Below are positions 1 to 10,749 of a DNA stretch of 64,000 bases, in pieces. A program made the position numbers and the translations under genes. The stretch is from contig NC_086370.1 in the NCBI RefSeq assembly GCF_036324505.1, positions 1,741,259 through 1,805,258 of the forward strand, given 5' to 3'. The DNA comes from Eleginops maclovinus (Eukaryota > Chordata > Actinopteri > Perciformes > Eleginopidae). The first letter of the stretch is position 1; each line of letters begins with the position of its first letter. The notes below the pieces were generated by a model. It worked only from the letters and a program-made list of their open reading frames with translations, did no database searches and was not told the DNA's origin.

Positions 1-1448
<1,448 letters not shown>

Positions 1449-1811
1449 TGTGAGTCTTTGCGGACAGACTTTGCAGTGGGGGTGTGAGCAGCTCTGAACC
1501 CCCCGCAGAAGTTTGAGGTTGGTTCTGCAGAGACGCCCTCTTTAGCTTTGAGCCGGCGGTGCACCTCCACAGCCACCCTATGGAAGCGGCTGGGGCCCTG
1601 GTTGATGACACTGAAGCGGCGGTGGCTGTGGTGGCGCAGGGCCTGCGGAGAGCAGCCCAGGCTGTTGTTGTAGCCAATAGCATCCTGGAGCTTGTCGATC
1701 TGGGAGACCTTGGCCTCCAGCTCACTCTGGAGGTACTGTAACTGAAGCTCCTGGGCCCGGAACTCTTGGTCCCGACGTGCCAGCTCCTCCTCTAGCTGAG
1801 TTACCCGCAAC
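1449..1811 (-). CDS. prkg2: prkg2-like exon 2: coiled coil and autoinhibitory linker
   Basis: Second coding exon of a cGMP-dependent protein kinase. On the minus strand it is framed by the acceptor CTTCAG before 1811 and the donor GTAAGTT after 1449; it is 363 nt long and enters and leaves in phase 2. It begins with a leucine-rich heptad region (VTQLEEELARRDQEF, then YLQSELEAKVSQIDKLQDAI), which is the N-terminal homodimerisation and targeting coil. Near its end are EVHRRLKAKEGVSAEPTS and VRKDS. These match the mammalian PRKG2 order of coil, EVHRK, G(V/I)SAEPT pseudosubstrate-type segment and VRKDS just before the first cyclic-nucleotide domain. PRKG1 isoforms share the SAEP segment but have different coils. 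The frame is open and joins in register with the exon at 3572-3669. The remaining exons (cNMP domains, kinase) are outside the window. Confidence 0.87.
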
Positions 1812-1960
1812 CTGAAGAGCAATATTGGTTCGATCACTGAATACACATGAACATCATCAACACTACTGTACACCATCTACACTACAAAGACCAAATGCTT
1901 AGCTGGACCGTGCATGTCGGAAAAGTGACTATATATTAGGGGATGATACACATGGTACAT

Positions 1961-3345
1961 GTTTCAAGGTTTCAAGGTTTCAAGGTTTTATTGGTCATAT
2001 GCACAGCATATACAACGTATATGTTGGCAATGAAAATCTTATGTCCCATGCTCCTCCTACAAGTCAACATACATGGTGCAAATAAGATAAATAAAATAGT
2101 GCAAAAATAGAGAAGAATATTTTCAATATCAACAATAAAGATTTAAGGATGTGAAATATATACATTTGTGGAATACATTGAGAGTATTTAAATACTTTAC
2201 ACTGTTGAATGAGGAGGTATGGACAGATGCATATATTACGTATAACAGATGTATATGGCAGATATGTATAATATATATATGTGCACTATAAACAGATATG
2301 TATGGCAGATGTGTATAACATATATATATATATATGTATGTGTGTACTATAAACAGATGTGAGTAGACATTCACAGAGCTCAGGAGTTCAGCAGTCTTAT
2401 AGCCTGTGGTATAAAACTGTCTCTGAGTCTGGTGGTCTTGGTCCGGATGGTGCGGTACCGTCTGCCAGACAGCAGCAGACAGAACAGATTGTTGCTGGGG
2501 TGATGGGGGTCCTTTAATATCCTACCGGCCTTCTTCCTACACCGCTGGGTGTAGAGGTCCTCCATGGATGGCAGCTCCGTCCTGGTGATGTGCTGAGCAG
2601 TTTACACCACCCTCTGTAGAGTCTTACGGTTGAGGGCGGTGCAACTGCCATACCAGGTGGTGATGCAGCCAGTCAGGATACTCTCGATGGTGCACCTATA
2701 GAAGTTGCAGAGTATCCTGGAGTCCATGTTGAACTTCCGCAGCCTGCGGAGGAAGAAGAGCCGCTGTCGAGCTGTCTTGGATATGACCCTGGTGTGATGT
2801 GTCCATGTCAGGTCCTCACTGATGTTTACCCCGAGGAACCTGAAGCTGCTGACTCTCTCCACAGGAGTCCCGTCGATGGTGATGGGTGTGTGTGCCTCTC
2901 TCTGCCTCTTCCTGTAGTCCACAATCAGCTCCTTTGTTTTGCTGACGTTGAGATGGAGGTTGTTGTCCTGGCACCAAGATGTCAGGGCTCTAACCTCCTC
3001 TCTGTACGCCGTCTCGTCGCCGTCTGTGATCAGGCCGATGATGGTCGTGTCGTCAGCAAACTTGATGATGGTGTTGGAGCTGTGTGTGGCCACGCAGTCG
3101 TGGGTGAACAGGGAGTAGAGGAGAGGGCTGAGCACACTACCCTGAGGGGCTCCGGTGTTGAGGGTCAAGGTGGAGGATGTGATGTTCCCCATCCGCACTG
3201 CCTGGGATCTGCCCGTCAGGAAGCTCATGATCCAGTCACAGAGGGCGCTGTTGAGCCCAAGGTCCCTGAGCTTAATGATGAGCTTGGAGGGCACAATGGT
3301 GTTGAATGCTGAACTGTAGTCAATGAACAGCATTCTCACATAAGT
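1961..3345 (-). mobile_element. 5'-truncated L2-type LINE in prkg2-like intron 1
   Basis: Minus-strand non-LTR retrotransposon fragment. Its 3' end carries an AATAAAACC signal followed by about three copies of an 8-bp TTGAAACC-type tail (1961-1996 on the plus strand), typical of teleost L2-like elements. Upstream is the end of a reverse-transcriptase frame. The 5' boundary near 3345 is approximate, where RT homology stops in an AT-rich stretch. It lies between the two prkg2-like coding exons in the sense orientation, so it is transcribed in the host pre-mRNA. Confidence 0.85.
2380..3345 (-). pseudogene. L2 reverse transcriptase, C-terminal part, one internal stop
   Basis: The frame shows reverse-transcriptase blocks in order: [13 protein letters not shown] (first catalytic Asp), [20 protein letters not shown], the FADDTTI catalytic box, then [10 protein letters not shown] and [14 protein letters not shown], followed by the C-terminal stretch DLYTQRCRKKAGRILKDP and FIPQAIRLLN usual at the end of teleost L2 ORF2. 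A TAA at 2602-2604 interrupts the frame and translation resumes in the same frame. The endonuclease half is missing through 5' truncation, so the copy cannot be autonomous. Confidence 0.88.
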
Positions 3346-3571
3346 GTTCCTCTGTATATATGTATATATGTAAGGCATTTATGTTGCTAAAATATATTAG
3401 TAAGTAACATAGTAGATTGTAGCAACCTCTTACCAATTCCAGAGGTAAAATTACCTGGGCCACATTCAGAATTCAGAGGTCATCCTGCTCTAATCCAACA
3501 ATAATGCAACAGCTAATCCAACAATAGGTTTTCATGATAGACCTGATATATCCATGAGGTTTTATTCTGAC

Positions 3572-3669
3572 CTGAGGATGTCTGTGTCCAGGCATGGGGG
3601 GTCTGTGTGGATGGAGGCCAGGAAGCTGTTCTCCTCAGCCCTCGGGACTTTTATGGAACCGTTGCCCAT
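3572..3669 (-). CDS. prkg2: prkg2-like exon 1 (myristoylation start MGNGS)
   Basis: First coding exon. The ATG (3669-3667) opens MGNGSIKVPRAEENSF and the exon ends DTDIL plus two bases before a donor at 3571 (AG|GTCAGA). MGNGS at the N terminus is the N-myristoylation signal of type II cGMP-dependent kinase (human PRKG2 also starts MGNGS), which anchors it to membrane. The donor phase fits the acceptor of the exon at 1811 exactly, giving DILRLRVTQLE across the junction, comparable to the DALRNKVTELE region of PRKG2. An in-frame ATG 27 codons upstream exists, but the conserved start favours this one. The GTCAGA donor is weaker than GTAAG. Confidence 0.82.
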
Positions 3670-3994
3670 GGCCAGGCATTGGCTGGCCACCATAGGAAGC
3701 CCTGAGTCTCTTCGCTGTGTGTCTGAGAGGAAGCTGCAGTGGGCGCACATATATCAGTCAATACAAAGTGATTCTTTATATGGAATGAAAACTCAAATGT
3801 ATTTTTCAGGGTGACAAAAACACTGCCCCAAACCATGCTGACCCAGGATTTACACCTTCTACTTCTGCTCAGGTGAACAATATTATTCATTCCGCTGTTA
3901 AATACTTCAAACAAAGCTTACACCTGCTACTATCTGCTGTTTATCCCCAAACAAATAATCAGGTTTAAGAACCATGCAGCCTTGAATTTCTACT

Positions 3995-4080
3995 AATGTC
4001 TGTACACTGAATTATTTTTATATTTGTTGACATATTACATTTAATTAAAGTCAATGTTCAGTTTTTTCAGTGCATAGTCT
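3995..4080. repeat. half of a dispersed MITE-like repeat
   Basis: The stretch with TTGACATATTACATTTAA and AAAGTCAATGTTC ending TTTTTTCAGT closely matches the right half of a palindromic repeat at 35178-35351 and, inverted, 58886-59010. Confidence 0.6.
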
Positions 4081-4119
4081 ACTTATCAAGAAAGAGAACA
4101 AGTTGCATGATTTACTTAC

Positions 4120-4340
4120 AGAGACTGAGTGTTGAATATGATAATCCTGATGCTCTGAAACACTATGGTCAGAGTTTCATGCTCTCTCTAGAATCCAGTT
4201 GTGTCCTCTCTGGTTGCCGTCCATGAACACAATGACACCATCTGTGCCGGGAAGCTACAGGCTCTCTCACCACTCTGAAGATCTGCTGCTGAAGAGTGTA
4301 CAGCCCCTAGTGGGCTTCTAGTGTTTCACATGCTCAGAGT
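4120..4340 (-). other. candidate 5' noncoding exon of prkg2-like gene
   Basis: A strong minus-strand donor (T|GTAAGTAAA) sits at 4120-4112, upstream of the first coding exon, with moderately GC-rich sequence behind it up to about 4340. This would suit an untranslated first exon. The only direct evidence is the donor, and the 5' limit is a guess. Confidence 0.3.
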
Positions 4341-5400
4341 GTGAGAGAGGGAGACCACTGAAATCATAATTAAAATTTGTAGAGGAACTGGCTAAATAAT
4401 AACCTACTCAAAAAATGTGCAGAGAGGGGTAATATGAAGGTGATCAACTTGAATGCCCTTTCACATTGAATTGACCTCTATAGAAAATATTAAATAATAT
4501 TTATTTCATGTTTTTCCATTGTGAATAATTTTCATTAAGAAAACGTAACTGTATTTTTTTTCTGACTATAAACCTACCTTTTATAAACTATAAAATGAGA
4601 TGACATTTTTTTTTTAATGAAATTCACTGAAAAATGTTTTCTTGCCTATCAGGTACTTTAAAAAGATCCCCTCTGTATTTGTCCCATGCTCCTTCTTGTA
4701 AGCCTCAGTTAAACCTTACAATGCATTTCACATTGATTTTGTCAAAAATTAGATTGGCCAGAAACAATTGAAATTAGCTATTCGAATGGACTTATTAACA
4801 TGCAAATATGTTTTTGTTTTTTTAATGTTTACCTGTTTATCCTTTAAAGAGGCATTCTTCTCAAAAGAAAATTGGGTTGGTCTTTAAAATCTTCTTTAAA
4901 AAATATTTTAAAACTGCTCTCAGACACAAAATATACACACTATTTAAATAATTTCAAAAGATTTCAGTGTCAATATTAGTCTTGCTTGCCTCAGTGCCTT
5001 CATTTTATCAAACTGATCCACCATTCTGACCCAATAGTGATCAGAGTGACAACAGGTCCACCCAGCTTCCTCATAGACACCCATGTTACATTTGTACGGG
5101 TCTTTCTTCAGATCAGATATTACTGAATACTCAATATTATCCATACCAATATCACATCACTCATTTACCTCATACTCATGGGTTTAGAAATCCTTTCAGC
5201 AAACAAAAGCGTCTGTCCTCTAAATCTATATCTGTAAATGTAATTCTAAATCTAAATGGAAGCAGCAGTGCGCACTATAGGTTGCCTTCCTTCAGTTCAT
5301 CCCTTTCTTTTGCATGTCAAACAGCCAACGATGTGATCCACAGTTCAGCTCTTCATTCATTTGCACATCTTCATGGATCATCCTCATCATCAAAGTCCAG
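4341..5400. other. noncoding AT-rich intergenic DNA
   Basis: No coding exon, RNA gene or mobile element recognised on either strand; the open frames here are short and lack splice context. Confidence 0.6.
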
Positions 5401-5404
5401 ACTC

Positions 5405-5960
5405 CGGTCCGGATCCGGACCGAACCACAACTGTCTCTGGACTCTGAGCAAATTATACTTTTCATATGTAGCCTATTATCTGTAGTATCTGCGAGACATC
5501 GCCACAATGCAATGAGTCAAAATTATCCACTATGTCCACTGCAAACAGCGCTCTGCAATGCATGTCCGACTGTTCCGCCACTGTCCGTGTGTGTCTGTCA
5601 ACACTTTGGTCCAATCACATTCAGCATTCCGTCAGCTTTTTTGTCCCCCACCAACAGTCTGCGAATCAGAGGCACAGTAGGGCGGGTCTTCGCGGAATGC
5701 GGGTTCCCATACAGCAAAAGGACTCGCTGCGGAGGTTTCACGGCCACCGGAACGGACCCGCAAAACGGACCCGTATCGGCGTCCACTTGTCCGGCGTGAC
5801 GGATCCGCTACGAAGGCGGATTGCGGATCCGCCGTGGCTCTGCGCTGTACTCGATCTGCCCTCAAAACCTTAACTCACACATGCATCCACCACGGGCTCG
5901 CAACGGACTCAAAAATCAAAAGGCTCATCCGGTCAGGGTCCGTTTTGGACCTGTTCATTA
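5405..5960. promoter_or_regulatory. CpG-rich block with palindromic CGGATCCG-type motifs
   Basis: A local island of CpG in AT-rich surroundings. It begins with a perfect 18-bp palindrome, CGGTCCGGATCCGGACCG (5405-5422), includes a CCAATCA box near 5611, and from 5750 to 5950 repeats related words (GGACCCG, CGGATCCG, GGTCCG). It could be a promoter, a degraded transposon terminus or a decayed repeat; I see no coding exon in it. Confidence 0.4.
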
Positions 5961-6427
5961 GGTTCCCGTTTAGGGTCTACTGTACAAAAGTAATATCTTA
6001 CTATACCAATATAAAATGTATATTTACATGAATGGAAAGTTTTAGGCTATGATTTCGTTTTTGTTTTGTACATTCATTTTGAGATTAGGCCTATGTCAAA
6101 ACCTCTCATTTAGGCTGACATCAGATAGCAATGAAAGTAGGAATATTGGTTTATATTAAGCTAATGCATCAAACAACATTGAAATAGCCTAGTTTAGTGC
6201 TATAGGCCTACTATAGTCTATAGGCCTATGTCATTGCAAACATAAAATAGCTAGGCCTACAACTTCAATTGAAATGTTGCGCTACAAATGGAGATGCCTC
6301 TACAGGCCTACTTCTTCCATTTGCATTCTATATTCTATCCATAAACTATGCACAATTTAAATATCAGAAAATGAATACTGACGAATGACAAGAAGTGCAA
6401 TAAAAACAATGATTTAATTGTTGTCTT
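5961..6427. other. noncoding DNA downstream of the DUF4806-like gene
   Basis: AT-rich sequence with many short TAGGCCTA-like words and no recognisable gene. Confidence 0.5.
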
Positions 6428-7649
6428 GTAGACGTGGACGTGCCCCGATCCGCCGCCAGGTTGAACCACCTGATGGCGTGCTTTGCGATCTCCGCGTCCG
6501 TGGCTGCTTGGTTAAGGTGTTTTTCCTCACAGCACCTGTAATCAAACAGACAGATTGTATGTTTATCTTGATCTTTATCTTTATGGTGTAGCATTCAAAG
6601 CCAAATGCTTACAATACAATAGGTATTATACAATATAGGTAGGTATTAAGGCTAAATTAAATAATTTAAAAAAAATGACTTAGGCCTACGCAAAGCAGTT
6701 ATAAAACCATTCCAAAAGCAACTTAAAATACAACTCGCATTTACAACCACACACATAAGGCCAACAAAATAGAAGTTAAAAAAACAAAAGTGTGTGTGTG
6801 TAGTAATTTCTTGAACCCAGAAATGTTGAGTACCCTAAACTTTTATTACAGAAATGTGTTCTACAGTGGCGGATACAGAACGTTAATAAGAAGCCTAGGT
6901 GAATGATTATGGCCATTGGCATTTGCTTGCCTATGCCTCAAAGTTATCAAAATGGTTCAGTTTTTTAAAGCTTATAATGCTTTACTCTGGGAGACATAAA
7001 ATAACATCACTGAAAGGTAATCTTGTATTATAAGGCTAATGGTACAGTAAGCCGATGGTCTATATGGTCGATCGGGCTATGGATACATGGCCATATTGGT
7101 ATGATTTGTTCAGGCTCCCCCAACATTTTAAAACTATTGACTTTGAATGTAGGCTATTCAATTTTACTTTGATGATCTACTTACAGAAAAGCAATGTTCT
7201 TGTTGCCATCCTGCTGAAAGGATGCTTGTTGTTTACGCCCTTCCAATTAATTTGACAGGACACCTCACCAGTGAAGAGCCTGCCCAGGATGTTCCAGGTC
7301 ACCCTCTTGATATCCTGGCCCCCAATGGTGGCCAAAGAAGAAATCGAAAAGGCAAAGACATTTTTTTTATTAAATAGCCAGCAAGGTACACATTTCTAAG
7401 CTTAAGTTGCATTTCAGGGTGAATTTATTGTCAAGGTGAAATGTATTGTTCCAGTTGAAAGCTTCCAGAAATGCTTCAAAAATACAGGCAAAGTCGGGAA
7501 TATCAGGGAAATTTCTGTTGGTGTGTGTTGCAAACATTACAATTCCAAAAAACTAATAATTGCCAGTCAAACCTGGGAGGAGGTGCCCTCGGCAGCTACG
7601 AAGGAACACGTACCCCACATGAGGTTATATTAAGTTATATATACCTAGC

Positions 7650-7749
7650 CAGTCTTTGTATAGTAGGTCATGGAAATTTAGATTTTTGGTCAGGGAAAGT
7701 CTTGGAAAAGTTATGGAATTTTACTTTTGACATTGAGTGGGAACCCTGA
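7650..7749. repeat. hAT-like repeat end in the DUF4806-like intron
   Basis: The stretch running from AGTAGGTCATGG to GAGTGGGAACCCTG resembles the end of a dispersed teleost hAT-type nonautonomous element (terminus CAGGGTTCCC read on the minus strand). I could not find a matching second end with a target duplication. Confidence 0.35.
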
Positions 7750-9555
7750 TCTGACCACTGGGACAAGGCGGTTCAGGGCAGGCTTGTTCAGGGATGCTTC
7801 AAGACCAGATAGTTAATAGAATGTTTGCAATAATCATGGGCAATCAATGAACATAATGGCACCATTCAAATTAGAAAGCAAGAAAACTCACCCCTCTCTG
7901 TCGAGCTGGGCCATTTGAAGGTTCCTTCAAAAACAATTCAAAGGCCTCCACTGTCTCCAAATGTTCCAGGGGGAGCTGGATGTTGTTGGGCATTTCTACA
8001 TCTGGCCCCGGGGTGTAGTTCAGTCTACTGGTCAGGTAATTGACCTTAGCAACGAGCTGGTCCTGTTGCTGCTTGATATTTTCCAGCAGACTAAGGATAT
8101 GGACTTCAACGGCTGTTGAAAAACATGAAATATAGCTTAAATGTGGTGTATAAAATATATCATGTTTCAGTGTTTATCCTCATTAGTAATTTTTCAGCAC
8201 CAGAAGACCAATTTTTACAGCATATTTTGGAGTTAAAGATACAAGGCTATAACTTGGCATGGTTGTTATTAGGTACAATGACATTATTGACATTATTGAC
8301 ATTATTTAATGACAAAAGTTAATTGACATGTTATTTGAAGAAAATGTGTGATTTCTTTTCTCCAAAATCTGGCTCAGAATGACCCTCTAGTAGTTGTCAG
8401 GTGTTGCTCACCAGAGCAGGGAATGCTGTCGTTGATTCTTCCCCCACGCCATGTTGGTCTGTAGGCCTGGCTTGAACAGGGCTCCTCTATTTGCTGCATG
8501 TTGAGGGCTGGTGCAGGGGGTGGACAGAGTTGAGGAGGGACTGCCGTTCCTGTGGGCGGTGTACAAGAGGGGGATACATTTCTATGAAATGGTAGTCATC
8601 TGTTAACCATGGGACCTCTCTATTCAATAATATCTCAAAAATCAGTCCCTACCTTGAGGAACTCTCTGCACGTTAAATGCGGGTAAGGGGAGTAGAGGTG
8701 GTGAAGGGTGTTGCAGGACTGCAGGTCCTGCCCCATGGTGAGGTGCTGAGGGAGAGAAATTTGGCTGAGATTTTAATATTTTGAAAGTTGTTATTAGAGT
8801 ATGCACAAAATCTGAGATGGTCATGCAGATGCAATCTGTTGATTTGGCACAGAATGACCATTGCTGTGATAATACAGATGGGGCCAATGTATTAAATATT
8901 ATTTCGGAGATCAGTCTTTACCTAGATAGTTTTCTCCAGGTTGAGGAGTAGAGACTCTGCTGCCTAGCACTCGGTGAGATGATGGAGCTGGAGGAATGGA
9001 TAAAGGAGAGGGGAATATCTTTAGCACTAAGAATGTTAACCATATCTCTATTGATATTACTATTTTGTTATTTTTATGTAAAGAGATTATTCCTTACTCA
9101 GCCAGTGTAATTGGCTAGGGTCTGAGGCTTCGGCTGATAGACCAGACGAGTTGGAAATCGGACTAGTTTCATCTGGCAGATCGTTCTCTTCATCACTCTC
9201 ATCAGTGTCCCCCAAACGATGGCTGTTAAGTAACCATATAACTATGTTTTTTGCAACCCCAAAATTGCCAAAATATACATACAAGCATCCCCGGTCTATT
9301 TTTGAATGCTACGGGATATAACACTTACACTGGTAAATCACAGTTACACTGGTAAAGTCACACTTACGCTGGCCTCCTGCTTCTTTCCTTTGGCAGCACA
9401 CCCTCCTGCTCTGCATCAGACTGTAGCTCAGAGGTATTGCAGCCGTCCTGATATTGCCCCTGAAGCATTTGGCGTCTTTGTAGTTGTCTAAAATTGAATA
9501 TGTAAAAATGAATATGAGTTTCAAAGTAGCTGTAGAGCTGCACAGATGATTATGA

Positions 9556-9760
9556 TGATTATTATCTTTATTTAACCAGGTTAGTCTCATTGAGAACCCA
9601 AAATATCTCTTACAAGAGAGACCTGGCCAAGAATAGCTAGATATAAATGGAACATCTTAAACAGTAAGGCAAGGACAACCTCAGGCGCATTTTCAGAATA
9701 TAGAGAAAATAGGTTATTCCAAGAAGAAGGAGCAGCAAACATGAAATCATTTTTAAACAA
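9556..9760. repeat. dispersed teleost repeat fragment
   Basis: The words TTTATTTAACCAGGTTAGTC, TCATTGAGAACC and CTTACAAGAGAGACCTGGCC are familiar from a high-copy teleost repeat. It lies in intron 1 of the DUF4806-like gene; I cannot assign a class. Confidence 0.4.
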
Positions 9761-10273
9761 GACTTTTAAGAATTGGCATACCATAAGTTCGGACGAGTTT
9801 GACGTCATATTTGAGCCAGTTTGGCTCATGCTCCTCGGAGTTTGCAGCTGCCCTTTTCAGACGTTCGGTGCTTTTGTACCTGGGCCAGTACACCATGCCG
9901 TCATCATGCCAATCCACAGGAACCACAGCAATGTCCTTGCTGGCCTGGAATTCAACCAGATAAAATGGCATACTTAATGTAGAAAGAAAGAGAATGGGTA
10001 TTTATTCATCAACAAAAAAGTAATAACATGGACTAAAGCATGCACAATTGTACAGAGTATTCAAATAAGCCAGTAAGATGGGCTGAAAGTTAAACTGAAT
10101 GGGCACAAAAGGTTGCCCCAATGTATAGTTCTAAAAGGCTAGTCCTCCTAATACAATATCAAACAACGTCATTACAATCATTAATATAGGCTATATATAT
10201 ACATGATGATTAAATCACAAAGGCCAATGTTTACTTTGAATGTCGCAATATATCAATAAATCAATACACTTAC

Positions 10274-10659
10274 TCAACAGGTTCAGCGCAACCTTGTCCA
10301 AGCAAAGACAATCTGATATGACTCCTCTCGGCTCTTGGTCAACCGTTACAGAAAAGGCGCGTCCGTGAGTTGATTGACCTCCAGGAGAACCTTGCACTGA
10401 AAGAGGCTGACTGTGACACTCCCACCTTCTGAACAAAGATGGTTACTGCAGCTAATTTCCCTCTCCTTCATAAGATGACACCTTCTCACAATGTTTGGCT
10501 AAACCTATTGTTCCAATTCTCTAGATGATAGGAAAGAAGCTCTGAAACTTCCTTTAAAATCTCCTTTAGCTTAGGAAACACTGGATCTTCCTTTACGAAC
10601 GGAAAGGATAAAATGCTGTCCGCGAATGCCTTGCGGCCGCAACATTTGCCGTGTCACAA
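10274..10659 (-). promoter_or_regulatory. 5' noncoding exon and promoter region of the DUF4806-like gene
   Basis: A minus-strand donor (GTTGA|GTAAGTG at 10274-10267) pairs with an acceptor just before the ATG exon (TAAG at 9973-9974), which implies a spliced 5' UTR. GC content rises towards 10650, where a NotI-like GCGGCCGC sits. The region ends exactly where the terminal repeat of the 10660-14997 transposon begins, so that element landed in or next to this promoter. Confidence 0.45.
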
Positions 10660-10727
10660 TAGCCTCGTTGCACGGTAACCGTAAATTCTACTTCCGCTGT
10701 TACTGTATGCGCTTCTAAACTTCCGGT
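10660..10727 (+). repeat. left terminal inverted repeat
   Basis: Pairs with 14930-14997. The repeat ends 23 bp before the ATG of the SWIM/YqaJ gene, so it probably contains that gene's promoter. Confidence 0.9.
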
Positions 10728-10749
10728 GTGATATCGGTGAACGTCAAAC

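Larger units (their letters stand above)
6428..9972 (-). pseudogene. DUF4806-family gene, degraded
   Basis: A multi-exon gene on the minus strand. Exons with canonical or near-canonical junctions: 9782-9972 (ATG 9971), 9368-9487, 9098-9222, 8922-8987, 8653-8745, 8412-8549, 7892-8112, 7269-about 7335, a small candidate near 7185-7210, and a last one from 6535. The start, MPFYLVEFQASKDIAVVP then YWPRYKSTERLKRAA, is the usual N terminus of teleost DUF4806 proteins. The middle is an acidic then Pro-rich linker. The C-terminal domain begins LSLLENIKQQQDQLVAK, continues ATIGGQDIKRVTWNILGRLF and ends AKHAIRWFNLAADRG. Exon frames agree only if one base is restored in exon 2 (AAA|TGC near 9467) and one in the last exon (CAG|CCACGG near 6505). 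The exon at 7335 lacks an AG acceptor. The function of DUF4806 is unknown; such proteins are often multi-copy in fish. I infer a pseudogene. Confidence 0.72.

Noticed and set aside
2794..3312. 172-codon plus-strand frame
   Set aside because: It is the antisense of the L2 reverse transcriptase.
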